A stretch of DNA of 6,850 nt from an uncultured Elusimicrobiales bacterium (GCA_934644855.1 CAKUDJ010000042.1:1-6850), one strand, 5' to 3'; positions 1 through 6,156 are shown, counted from the stretch's first letter. Made by a program: numbers and translations. Notes: generated from the sequence alone by a model not told the origin.

Positions 1-39
1 GCCGGGGCCTCCCCCGATAACTGCAATTTTTTTAACCAT
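1..39 (-). CDS. Start of a flavin/NAD-dependent oxidoreductase (partial, N-terminus only)
   Basis: Only the first 13 codons are in the window, reading MVKKIAVIGGGPG. A short beta strand running into G-G-G-P-G is the classic N-terminal Rossmann dinucleotide-binding loop (GxGxxG) of FAD/NAD(P) oxidoreductases. An initial strand followed by GGGPG is common in dihydrolipoamide dehydrogenase and thioredoxin-reductase-like proteins, but 13 residues cannot choose between them. The ATG is preceded on the minus strand by AAAGGGGG with 7 bases of spacing, a good ribosome site, which fixes the start. It diverges from radC. The exact enzyme is unknown. Confidence 0.7.
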   Translation of the reverse strand, partial: MVKKIAVIGGGPG

Positions 40-55
40 AACATTACCCCCTTTA

Positions 56-77
56 TCCGCCGGATTTGTCTGGCGGA
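56..77. promoter_or_regulatory. 22-bp inverted repeat, operator candidate
   Basis: The arms TCCGCCGGA (56-64) and TCTGGCGGA (69-77) pair at eight of nine positions as DNA around a 4-base centre; the ninth (62/71) is a G-U wobble in plus-strand RNA only. It overlaps the predicted start point of the leftward transcript and lies just above its ribosome site. That fits an operator for a dimeric regulator or a leader hairpin. It has no T-run after it, so it is not a standard terminator. Confidence 0.4.
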
Positions 78-83
78 ATTATA
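78..83 (-). promoter_or_regulatory. Putative -10 box of the leftward flavoprotein gene
   Basis: The minus strand reads a perfect TATAAT here, about 40 bases before the flavoprotein start codon. That predicts transcription starting near position 71. No convincing TTGACA-like -35 box is visible at 16-18 bases upstream, so the promoter may depend on an activator or simply be weak at -35. Confidence 0.45.
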
Positions 84-105
84 CCTATTGTAGCATTAAA
101 AACGG

Positions 106-111
106 TATAAT
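106..111 (+). promoter_or_regulatory. Putative -10 box of radC-cyuA
   Basis: A perfect TATAAT lies 16 bases before the radC ATG, preceded by CGG. It predicts a start point near 118 and a leader of only about 10 bases. No good -35 box is seen 16-18 bases upstream. Confidence 0.5.
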
Positions 112-127
112 AAAAAACAGAGATATT

Positions 128-811
128 ATGCCAACAGACAAACCTTCCTATTTGGGGCACCGGGAACGTATCCGTGCCAAATTTGCCGCGAACGGCTTAG
201 CGCCGTTGGCGGACCATGAAGTATTGGAACTGCTGCTGACGTACGCCATCGCCCGGCGGGATACCAAGCCGTTGGCCTGGGCGCTGATTAAGCAGTTCGG
301 TTCTTTGGGGGAAGTGTTGGATGCGGACCCCTCCGCCTTGGCAGCCGTGAAAGGGGTGGGAAAGGGCACGGCCTCTTTCTTAAAACTGGTGCGGGCCTTG
401 TTTACGCGGTATTCCTTGGAGGAACTGCGCCAATCGGCCAGTATCCGCTCCCCGGAACAGGTGGTAAAATATTGTAAAGCCTCTTTGGCCGGGCGGAGCG
501 AAGAATGTTTGGAGCTGATTTATTTATCCGTGCGTAATACGGTTATCCGCACGGAAACGGTAGCCGTGGGGCTCATAGACCGCGTAAGTATCAGCCCGCG
601 CAAAATTGTAGAACGCGCTTTAGCCGCTAAAGCCTCGGCGGTTATTTTGGTGCATAATCATCCGTCCGGGGATGCCACGCCGTCTTTGGAAGACGTATTA
701 CTCACGCAGGAAGTAGTAGAGGCGGCGCGCCTGTTGGGCATTAGCATATACGACCATATTATTGTAGGCAGACAGGCTTATTACAGCTTAAAAGCGAACG
801 GGAAAATATAA
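128..811 (+). CDS. radC: RadC family JAMM/MPN-domain protein
   Basis: This 227-residue protein matches RadC/UPF0758 along its whole length. The N-terminal part (about 28-90) is a helix-hairpin-helix-like DNA-binding region, with LAAVKGVGKG near 71-80. The C-terminal half is the JAB/MPN domain: VGLIDRVSISPRKIVERAL (147-165), then the metal-binding HNHPSG at 176-181, with S186 and D189 completing the H-x-H...S..D JAMM set, and DHIIVG at 209-214. Length is normal for the family. In E. coli the 'DNA repair' name rests on a mutation later traced to recG, so the molecular role (metal-dependent nuclease or peptidase-like) remains open. The start is set by alignment to the usual GHRERIR opening. The ribosome site (AGAG) is weak and the leader appears very short. 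The TAA overlaps the ATG of the next gene. Confidence 0.93.
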   Translation: MPTDKPSYLGHRERIRAKFAANGLAPLADHEVLELLLTYAIARRDTKPLAWALIKQFGSLGEVLDADPSALAAVKGVGKGTASFLKLVRALFTRYSLEELRQSASIRSPEQVVKYCKASLAGRSEECLELIYLSVRNTVIRTETVAVGLIDRVSISPRKIVERALAAKASAVILVHNHPSGDATPSLEDVLLTQEVVEAARLLGISIYDHIIVGRQAYYSLKANGKI

Positions 812-2097
812 TGAATCTATTAAAAGAAGTATTAAAACATCAAGTCTATCCGGCTATGGGTTGTACGGAGCCGGTATCGGTAGCACTCTGTGCGGCCTAT
901 GCCGCCAAAGCATTGGGTGAAAAACCGCAAAAAGCCGTGTTTAAGTTGGATGCCGGCACCTATAAAAACGGTATGGGGGTCCGCATTCCCAATACAGACG
1001 GCGAAAAAGGCAACCTGTTGGCCGGGGCCATGGGTTTACTGATTGCCAAGCCGGAGCTGAATATGCAAGTGTTGGGCGGTGCGGATGCGGACATTTTGCG
1101 CCGCGCCAAAGAAATGGTAAAAGAGCGCCGGGTATCAGCGGAAGTGGCCCGCGGCGTGCAAGGGTTTTGGGTGGAGTGTCTGCTCACCGGGGAGAACGGC
1201 GCCCAAGCGCGGTGTGTGATTTCCGGCAGCCATACGGAAGTGACCCACCTTTCCAAAAACGGAACCGTACTGACGGAAAAGCAACAAACCGCGTGCGGGG
1301 TTCAGCCGGCCCAGTTTAAGCAGGCGTTAAAAGCGGCTACTTTGCAGGATTTACTGTCCGCCGCCCAAGCCGCCGACGCGCAAGATTTGGCCTACCTGAA
1401 AAAAGGGGTAGAAATGAACCTGAAAGCGGCCGAAATGGGCCAGGCTTTGCAAAAAGTGGGTTTTTACATTAAAGAATTGGTGCGCAAGGGCCTTTTGCAA
1501 ATGGATTTAATTTCGTCCACCAAAATTTTAACGGCCTGTGCGGCCGACGCCCGCATGGACGGCCGCGCCGTGCCCGTTATGAGCAGCGGCGAATCCGGCA
1601 ACCAAGGGGTGGTGACCATTTTAGTACCTTGGAAAGTGGGCAAAGAAATGGGCGTAGACGAAACCACCATTTTGCATAGTATTGCGTTTTCCCACCTGTT
1701 AAACGGTTATGTAAAAGTGTTCACCGGGGAACTGGCCCCCATTTGCGGTTGTGCGATTGCGGCGGGCGTAGGGGCCACGGCGGCGATTGTATACCAACAG
1801 CGCGGGGCGAATCTCCCGGCGATTACGCTGGCCATTAATAACATCATCAGCGATATTGGCGGTATGCTGTGCGACGGCGCCAAAAGCGGCTGCGCCTTAA
1901 AAGTGGTCAGCTCTACCGATTCCGCCATCCGCTCCGCTTATATGGCCATTCACGATTACGGCATTACGGAAGTGGAAGGTTTTGTGGGCCGCACGGCCGA
2001 GGAAACTATCCAAAACTTGGGCAACATTTCCAGCGAAGGCATGAGCAAAGTAGACCCCATGATTGTGCATATTATGCAGGAAAAATCTTGCCGGTAA
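811..2097 (+). CDS. cyuA: L-cysteine desulfidase (CyuA/YhaM, UPF0597 family)
   Basis: The enzyme breaks L-cysteine into H2S, ammonia and pyruvate in the cytoplasm. The family uses an oxygen-sensitive Fe-S cluster, not PLP. The 428-residue length matches the E. coli relative. The N-terminus carries the family signature MGCTEP (16-21, Cys18), followed by a serine-dehydratase-alpha-like fold. The other candidate cluster or catalytic cysteines are CGC at 312-314, then C354 and C361 in GGMLCDGAKSGC. Further family blocks are SSGESGNQG (258-266) and the glycine/alanine-rich stretch around 317-325. Its ATG overlaps the radC stop (TAATG), so it is probably translated by coupling; no independent strong ribosome site is seen. 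The bidirectional hairpin just downstream ends the unit. Likely roles are cysteine catabolism, cysteine detoxification or sulfide supply. No CyuR-like regulator or cysteine permease gene is in view. Confidence 0.92.
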   Translation: MNLLKEVLKHQVYPAMGCTEPVSVALCAAYAAKALGEKPQKAVFKLDAGTYKNGMGVRIPNTDGEKGNLLAGAMGLLIAKPELNMQVLGGADADILRRAKEMVKERRVSAEVARGVQGFWVECLLTGENGAQARCVISGSHTEVTHLSKNGTVLTEKQQTACGVQPAQFKQALKAATLQDLLSAAQAADAQDLAYLKKGVEMNLKAAEMGQALQKVGFYIKELVRKGLLQMDLISSTKILTACAADARMDGRAVPVMSSGESGNQGVVTILVPWKVGKEMGVDETTILHSIAFSHLLNGYVKVFTGELAPICGCAIAAGVGATAAIVYQQRGANLPAITLAINNIISDIGGMLCDGAKSGCALKVVSSTDSAIRSAYMAIHDYGITEVEGFVGRTAEETIQNLGNISSEGMSKVDPMIVHIMQEKSCR

Positions 2098-2123
2098 TAC
2101 GGTTTTAGTAAATCTGACAGATA

Positions 2124-2156
2124 AAAAAGCTCCCCGCGTTGTGCGGGGAGCTTTTT
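2124..2156. terminator. Bidirectional intrinsic terminator between cyuA and the TPR gene
   Basis: AAAAAGCTCCCCGC (2124-2137) and GCGGGGAGCTTTTT (2143-2156) form a perfect 14-bp stem around a GTTGT loop. A-run and T-run flank the GC-rich core symmetrically, so it works on both strands. It lies 26 bases after the cyuA stop and 23 bases after the TPR gene stop, serving both convergent units. Confidence 0.93.
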
Positions 2157-2179
2157 ATTAAGCGGGTGCTTAAAACGGC

Positions 2180-3430
2180 TTATTTTTCCAGGCGGTCCAA
2201 ACGGCTTTGGGCCTTTCCCGCGTAAGCGTCCGTCGGGTTGGAAATAATCAGTTTTTTATACATAGCGGCCGCTTGCGGGTTTTTGCCTTGTTTTTCGTAG
2301 CAGTAGCCCAGTTCAAACATAATTTCCGGCGCGCGTTGGTTTTGCGGATACGCCAACAGGATTTTTTCCAGCGTGACGGATTTTTGGCTCCGGTCTTTTA
2401 AGCGGCGGTCGGCCACGTTGGCGGCTTTTAACATGGTGGAAACGTATTTGCTTTCGTCCGCCTTAAACGCTTCTGCCGTTTGCAAAAGCATGGTGTAGGA
2501 GCTTTGGTAATCTTTCATTTTGGCGTACACGTCTGCTTTGCCTTGCATGGCCCCAAAGGCGGCCGGTTGGCCTTCCAGGTGTTCAATGGCTTTATTGTAG
2601 TAGGCAATGGCATTGTCAAAATGCTTGTTGTTTTCTTCCATAATGCCTAAATGTTTATAAACTACGCCTACTTCTACGGAGTCCGGGTAATTTTTGAGGA
2701 CCTCGTTATACATAGCCGTGGCGGTTTGCGTGTCTTTTAAGTCATCCGCATACACATCCGCCGCCATGCGCAAACTGGCCGCGCGGAACTCCGTTTTGGG
2801 GTACAAGGCGGCTACTTTTTTGTACTGGGCGGCAGCCGCCAACGGGTTGGCGTTGCGGCGGTGCAAATCCCCCAGTAAAATTTCCAGTTTGTCATTTGGG
2901 GAATATTCGGGTTCTTCGGCCAGGAAATTTTCAAATTCTTCTACGGTAGCCGCGTATAAATCCGGCGTGTTTACGCTATAAAGCGCGCGCAAAAAGGCTT
3001 CCCGTTTTTGTTGCTCTTTATAACTGGCGGTATCGGCCGCGAGCAATTTTAAGGCCTGGCCTTTTTGGGTTTTGTCCAAGGCATTCATCACGCTTTCCAC
3101 CCGCGTGCTTAACAGGGCGGAATCGTTGGCGGCCGGGAATAAATAATGCGCTTTAAGCAGGGTGGCCAAGGCTTGCGGATACTCTGTTGCGCGGGCGAAT
3201 AAATCGGCCTGCAAGAGGAGCGCTTCTTTGGCTTGCGGCTCTTTGGCAAAGCGTTTTTGCCAGACGGTAAGCGCATCCGCCAAGGCCGCCGCGTAGGCGC
3301 GGTCCTGGCGGCGGTTGTCGGAGGTTAAGCGGGCTTGCGCTTTATAAAACTGGAGCGCGTCCGCCGCTTCTTTGGCTCCGGCGCTAACGGCCAAAGCCAA
3401 CAGTAAAACGCTAAATAAAATTTTTTGCAT
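2180..3430 (-). CDS. Secreted TPR-repeat protein
   Basis: A 416-residue protein beginning with a clear Sec signal peptide: MQKI, a hydrophobic core (LFSVLLLALAV), then an A-x-A site with likely cleavage after A19 (AGA|KEA). There is no lipobox cysteine, so it is probably a soluble periplasmic protein. The rest is helical with tetratricopeptide-like repeats, clearest at about 64-98, 178-212, 215-250, 254-287 and 366-399, where the pattern of paired helices ending in YP or NP recurs (for example KHFDNAIAYYNKAIEHL and GKNPQAAAMYKKLIISNP). Repeats of this kind resemble the scaffolds of YbgF/CpoB- or BamD-like envelope proteins, but no specific domain identifies a partner. Its ribosome site AGGAGG sits 4 bases before the ATG and overlaps the yajQ stop codon, so it is the second gene of a yajQ operon. 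The specific function is unknown. Confidence 0.85.
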   Translation of the reverse strand: MQKILFSVLLLALAVSAGAKEAADALQFYKAQARLTSDNRRQDRAYAAALADALTVWQKRFAKEPQAKEALLLQADLFARATEYPQALATLLKAHYLFPAANDSALLSTRVESVMNALDKTQKGQALKLLAADTASYKEQQKREAFLRALYSVNTPDLYAATVEEFENFLAEEPEYSPNDKLEILLGDLHRRNANPLAAAAQYKKVAALYPKTEFRAASLRMAADVYADDLKDTQTATAMYNEVLKNYPDSVEVGVVYKHLGIMEENNKHFDNAIAYYNKAIEHLEGQPAAFGAMQGKADVYAKMKDYQSSYTMLLQTAEAFKADESKYVSTMLKAANVADRRLKDRSQKSVTLEKILLAYPQNQRAPEIMFELGYCYEKQGKNPQAAAMYKKLIISNPTDAYAGKAQSRLDRLEK

Positions 3431-3434
3431 AAAG

Positions 3435-3440
3435 CCTCCT
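3435..3440 (-). promoter_or_regulatory. Ribosome binding site of the TPR gene, overlapping the yajQ stop
   Basis: The minus strand reads AGGAGG, with a rather tight 4-base gap to the ATG. Its first two bases are part of the yajQ TAG stop codon, so ribosomes ending on yajQ are placed directly on the next start. Confidence 0.75.
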
Positions 3441-3933
3441 AGCGGTAGTTGGTGAATTGCAATTCTACGCCGAAATCCCCATTTTTAAGTAATGCCATGG
3501 TGGCTTGCAATTCATCTTTGGATTTGGACGACACGCGCAACTGGTCCCCTTGGATAGAGGCGGATACTTTTAATTTGGCATCTTTAATGGCGCGGGAAAT
3601 TTCTTTGGCTTTATCCGCCGGAATGCCTTGCTGGATTTTAACGGTTTGTTTGGCGTTGCCGCCCAAGGCGGATTCAATTTTTTGGGGTTGCATATTTTTA
3701 AGCGGAATGCCGCGTTTAGCAATACGGGTAAAAATAATATCGCGCAGGGTGTTTACCTTGTATTCGTCGCTGGAACCCAGGTGGAGTTCGTTATCCTTTT
3801 GGTTTAATTCAATGGTGGAATGGGTACCCTTAAAATCGTAGCGGTTGGTAATTTCTTTATTGGCCGCGGAAACGGCTTCCGAAATTACATTTAAGTCTAC
3901 TTTAGAAACAATATCAAAGCTATAATCTGCCAT
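3439..3933 (-). CDS. yajQ: YajQ family nucleotide-binding protein (DUF520)
   Basis: This 164-residue protein is full length for YajQ (usually about 163). It opens with ADYSFDIVSKVDLNVISEA, the conserved family start. It continues with RYDFKGTHSTIELNQKD (about 35-51), IFTRIAKRGIPLKNM (about 70-84), KIQQGI, RAIKDAKLKVSASIQGDQLRVSSKSKDELQATMALL, and ends with LQFTNYR. The family is a cytoplasmic double ferredoxin-like fold; members bind nucleic acid or nucleotides, and a Xanthomonas member is reported as a cyclic-di-GMP effector. A 193-residue reading from 4020 is possible, but its first 29 codons lie in AT-rich promoter sequence and have no family match. The ATG at 3933 has AAGGAG 10 bases upstream, so the short form is chosen. 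It heads a two-gene unit with the TPR gene. Confidence 0.93.
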   Translation of the reverse strand: MADYSFDIVSKVDLNVISEAVSAANKEITNRYDFKGTHSTIELNQKDNELHLGSSDEYKVNTLRDIIFTRIAKRGIPLKNMQPQKIESALGGNAKQTVKIQQGIPADKAKEISRAIKDAKLKVSASIQGDQLRVSSKSKDELQATMALLKNGDFGVELQFTNYR

Positions 3934-3943
3934 AAAAAGCGTT

Positions 3944-3949
3944 CTCCTT
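3944..3949 (-). promoter_or_regulatory. Ribosome binding site that fixes the yajQ start
   Basis: The minus strand reads AAGGAG, 10 bases before the ATG at 3933. It supports the 164-residue form of YajQ over the 29-codon longer reading. Confidence 0.75.
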
Positions 3950-3975
3950 GCGTTCTGCGTTTTTTTTGTTTCTAT

Positions 3976-3981
3976 ATTATA
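3976..3981 (-). promoter_or_regulatory. Putative -10 box of the yajQ operon
   Basis: A perfect TATAAT on the minus strand, inside an A/T-only run, predicts a start near 3969 and a leader of about 35 bases containing the ribosome site. The -35 is poor: CCCTTG lies at 17-base spacing. The perfect palindrome TTGTACAA (3989-3996) sits between the two. Confidence 0.5.
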
Positions 3982-4043
3982 TATTTTTTTGTACAATACA
4001 AGGGAAGCACCGCCGTACAAAATATTCGTAAAACTATCTCAAC

Positions 4044-4048
4044 GGAGG
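4044..4048 (+). promoter_or_regulatory. Strong ribosome site 47 bases ahead of the transporter start
   Basis: GGAGG is the best Shine-Dalgarno match in this gap, but it is too far from the transporter ATG at 4096. It is spaced 7 bases from a GTG at 4056, which opens a short reading frame. Confidence 0.45.
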
Positions 4049-4055
4049 TTTCGCT

Positions 4056-4106
4056 GTGGGGCCGCACAGGCACCATACATACGCGAAAGAGCCTTATGTA
4101 TATTAA
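4056..4106 (+). CDS. Possible 16-residue leader peptide overlapping the transporter start
   Basis: The frame starts at a GTG 7 bases after GGAGG and encodes MGPHRHHTYAKEPYVY, ending in TAA 11 bases inside the transporter gene in another frame. The peptide has three His and three Tyr and resembles no family known to me. The case rests on the ribosome site, its spacing and the overlap. Its translation would pass through the inverted repeat that covers the transporter ATG, which suggests a coupling role. It could equally be a chance frame; a CTG at 4054 in the transporter frame is another, weaker, use of the same ribosome site. Confidence 0.3.
   Translation: MGPHRHHTYAKEPYVY
4075..4101 (+). promoter_or_regulatory. 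Inverted repeat enclosing the transporter ribosome site and ATG
   Basis: ATACATA (4075-4081) pairs perfectly with TATGTAT (4095-4101). The ATG at 4096-4098 is inside the second arm, and the weak ribosome site GAAAGAG (4085-4091) is in the 13-base loop. The 7-bp stem is AU-rich, so it would be only marginally stable. Just upstream, CTGTG (4054-4058) and CACAG (4065-4069) form another short hairpin that covers the GTG of the leader frame. Confidence 0.35.
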
Positions 4107-5418
4107 AACACGTCTTACTGTTATGAACTTTCTCCAGTATGCCGTCTGGGGCGCTTATTTGACTTCTATGGGCGCTTTTTTGGCAAACGTGGGGCTGGCG
4201 GAGAATATTGGTCTGTTCTTCGCTACGCAGGGGTTTGTTTCCCTGTTTATGCCGGCCGTTATCGGCATTGTGGCGGACCGGTGGATTGCCGCGGAAAAGC
4301 TACTGGGGATTTGCCACTTTTTAGCTGCCGTGTTTTTGGGTGTGGCCGCTTATATGGGTGCCCAACCGCAGGTAGCGTTTGCCCCGGTATATACCTTTTA
4401 TACGCTTAGCGTGGCGTTTTATATGCCCACGATTGCGCTTTCCAACTCGGTGGCGTACTCGGTTTTGCGCCAGAACGGGGTGGATACGGTGGCGGCGTTC
4501 CCGCCCATCCGCGTGTTTGGTACGGTGGGTTTTATTTGCGCCATGCTGACCTCCAACTTTACGGGTTTCCAAAATACCTATATGCAGTGGAATTTCTCCG
4601 CTATTTTAGGGCTTATTTTGGCCGTATACTGCTTTACTTTGCCGCTTTGCCCTACCTGTGCGGAAAAAGCCAAATCCTTGGCGGAAGCGTTGGGCTTAAA
4701 AGCGTTTGCTTTGTTCAAAGAAAAGAAAATGGCGGTGTTTTTCATTTTCTCTATGCTGCTCGGGATGTCCTTGCAGATTACCAACGCCTACGCCAACCCG
4801 TTTATTAACGGTTTTAACGTGTTGGACGGTTTTTCCGGCTCTTGGGGGGCCAATAACGCCAACGCGCTGATTTCGCTTTCCCAAGTATCCGAAACCTTGT
4901 GTATTTTGCTGATTCCCTTTGCCTTAAAACGCTTTGGTATTAAAAAGGTAATGCTTATCAGCATGGGCGCGTGGGTGCTGCGCTTTGGCTTGTTTGGCCT
5001 GGGCAACCCCTCTACGGGTGTGGGTATTGCGTTGTTGGTTGCGTCCATGATTGTATACGGGGTGGCGTTTGACTTCTTTAACGTGTCCGGCTCCCTGTAT
5101 GTGGATAAAGAAACCGACCCGTCCATCCGCTCCAGCGCGCAGGGCGTGTTTATGTTGATGACCAACGGCTTTGGGGCCATGATTGGTACGTTGGGTGCCC
5201 AATGGGTTATTAACAAACTGGTCAACGTGCATATTGCGGACTATGCGGCCCAATACGGTGCGTTGGCGCAAGGGGCCACCTACCCGGCGGATTTTTCTGC
5301 CTTGATTGAAAAAGGGTGGTCTTGCTCGTGGTTTGTGTTCTCCGGCTTTGCCTTTGTGGTGATGGTGTTGTTTGCTATTATCTTCAAATACAAACACGAA
5401 CCGGAAGCCATTAAATAA
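4096..5418 (+). CDS. nupG: NupG-family nucleoside:proton symporter (MFS)
   Basis: A 440-residue inner-membrane carrier with about 12 hydrophobic segments, close in length and sequence to E. coli NupG/XapB. These import nucleosides with protons. Diagnostic blocks are FLQYAVWGAYLTSMGAFL (12-29), MPAVIGIVADRW (52-63), FPPIRVFGTVGFI (135-147), FIFSMLLGMSLQITNAY (216-232), ISLSQVSETL (259-268) and FDFFNVSGSLYVDKE (325-339). Residues matching the nucleoside-binding set described for E. coli NupG are present: R139, T143, F146, Q227, N230, Q263, E266, F325 and D326, so a working nucleoside carrier is likely. The start aligns with the NupG N-terminus. It has only a weak ribosome site (GAAAGAG, 4-base gap) and an unusual leader upstream. 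A strong terminator follows. No nucleoside hydrolase, phosphorylase or kinase gene is next to it. Exact substrate range cannot be read from sequence. Confidence 0.92.
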   Translation: MYIKTRLTVMNFLQYAVWGAYLTSMGAFLANVGLAENIGLFFATQGFVSLFMPAVIGIVADRWIAAEKLLGICHFLAAVFLGVAAYMGAQPQVAFAPVYTFYTLSVAFYMPTIALSNSVAYSVLRQNGVDTVAAFPPIRVFGTVGFICAMLTSNFTGFQNTYMQWNFSAILGLILAVYCFTLPLCPTCAEKAKSLAEALGLKAFALFKEKKMAVFFIFSMLLGMSLQITNAYANPFINGFNVLDGFSGSWGANNANALISLSQVSETLCILLIPFALKRFGIKKVMLISMGAWVLRFGLFGLGNPSTGVGIALLVASMIVYGVAFDFFNVSGSLYVDKETDPSIRSSAQGVFMLMTNGFGAMIGTLGAQWVINKLVNVHIADYAAQYGALAQGATYPADFSALIEKGWSCSWFVFSGFAFVVMVLFAIIFKYKHEPEAIK

Positions 5419-5437
5419 AAAGATTGCTTTTACCGTG

Positions 5438-5468
5438 CGCGGGCCTTACACAAAGGCCCGCGTTTTTT
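5438..5468 (+). terminator. Intrinsic terminator of the nucleoside transporter gene
   Basis: CGCGGGCCTT (5438-5447) pairs perfectly with AAGGCCCGCG (5453-5462) around the loop ACACA, followed by TTTTTT. It lies 19 bases after the transporter stop and separates that unit from dedA. Confidence 0.93.
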
Positions 5469-5478
5469 GTTGATTTAG

Positions 5479-5484
5479 TACAAT
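5479..5484 (+). promoter_or_regulatory. Putative -10 box of dedA
   Basis: TACAAT ends 7 bases before the dedA ATG, so transcription would start at or next to the A of the start codon. There is no convincing -35. A second match, TATACT (5486-5491), directly touches the ATG and would start inside the gene, so it is less likely. Confidence 0.35.
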
Positions 5485-5491
5485 ATATACT

Positions 5492-6148
5492 ATGGAAATA
5501 CTTACGCAAATTTTAGATATTTTTTTACATTTAGACGCCCACCTAAACGCTTGGGCCGCCTTGATGGGGTGGTGGTTGTATTTGGTGTTGTTTGTGGTCG
5601 TGTTTTGCGAAACGGGGTTGGTTGTCACGCCGTTTTTGCCGGGGGATTCCCTCTTGTTTGCGTGCGGTGCTTTGGCCGCCACGGCCGGGAGCCCGTTGGA
5701 TTTATGGGTGTTGGTGCCCCTTTTATTGGCGGCCGCGGTGCTGGGCGATTTTTGCAATTATGAAATAGGCAAATGGTTCGGCCCCAAAGTATTTACGCGC
5801 AAAAACAGCCGGTTATTAAATATAGACCACCTGAACAAAGCACACGCTTTTTATGAAAAATACGGTGGAAAAACCATTATATTGGCGCGGTTTATACCTA
5901 TCATCCGCACCTTTGCCCCGTTTGTGGCGGGCATTGGCAAAATGACTTATTTGCACTTTGCTTCCTTTAACGTGGTGGGGGCGGCCTTGTGGGTGGCGTT
6001 GTTTGTATTCGGCGGCTATTTTTTTGCGGATTTACCCGTGGTGCAAAAGCATTTTCACTATGTGTTGGTGGCTATTATTGTGCTTTCCTGCTTGCCGGCC
6101 GTGTTTGAGTTTTTGAACGAACGCCGCAAAGCGCGCCAAGCCAAATAG
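5492..6148 (+). CDS. dedA: DedA family membrane protein
   Basis: A 218-residue integral membrane protein that follows E. coli DedA almost from end to end. The signatures are FCETGLVVTPFLPGDSLLF (38-56), LGDFCNYEIGKWFG (84-97), FYEKYGGKTIILARFIPIIR (120-139) and FAPFVAGIGKM (141-151). The charged residues shown to be needed in the E. coli paralogues YqjA/YghB have counterparts here: E40, D52, R133 and R139. Re-entrant and transmembrane helices occupy most of the rest, with a basic tail (ERRKARQAK). Members support membrane homeostasis, and several are reported to return undecaprenyl phosphate carrier lipid across the membrane. Start choice rests on alignment: no purine-rich ribosome site precedes the ATG. 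It stands alone between a terminator and a convergent gene. Confidence 0.93.
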   Translation: MEILTQILDIFLHLDAHLNAWAALMGWWLYLVLFVVVFCETGLVVTPFLPGDSLLFACGALAATAGSPLDLWVLVPLLLAAAVLGDFCNYEIGKWFGPKVFTRKNSRLLNIDHLNKAHAFYEKYGGKTIILARFIPIIRTFAPFVAGIGKMTYLHFASFNVVGAALWVALFVFGGYFFADLPVVQKHFHYVLVAIIVLSCLPAVFEFLNERRKARQAK

Positions 6149-6156
6149 GCTTTACA

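Noticed and set aside
1869..2108. 79-residue frame overlapping the 3' end of cyuA
   Set aside because: It lies in another frame of a well-supported gene, is rich in Arg/His in the manner of shadow frames, and has no family features.
2160..2171. Small hairpin AAGC-GGGT-GCTT after the main terminator
   Set aside because: The stem is only four base pairs, and the strong terminator next to it already explains the gap.
3934..4020. 29-codon N-terminal extension of yajQ from an upstream start at 4020
   Set aside because: It crosses the likely TATAAT promoter box and AT-rich sequence, has no match to the family N-terminus, and the ATG at 3933 has a proper ribosome site.
4788..5397. Two long minus-strand open frames (145 and 157 residues) opposite the transporter gene
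   Set aside because: They are antisense to a clear NupG-family protein, have no ribosome sites or recognisable domains, and have compositions typical of reversed coding sequence.
6138..6152. AAGCC/GGCTT hairpin at the dedA stop codon as its terminator
   Set aside because: A five-pair stem without a proper T-run is too weak; the downstream hairpin at 6183-6212 is a better candidate.
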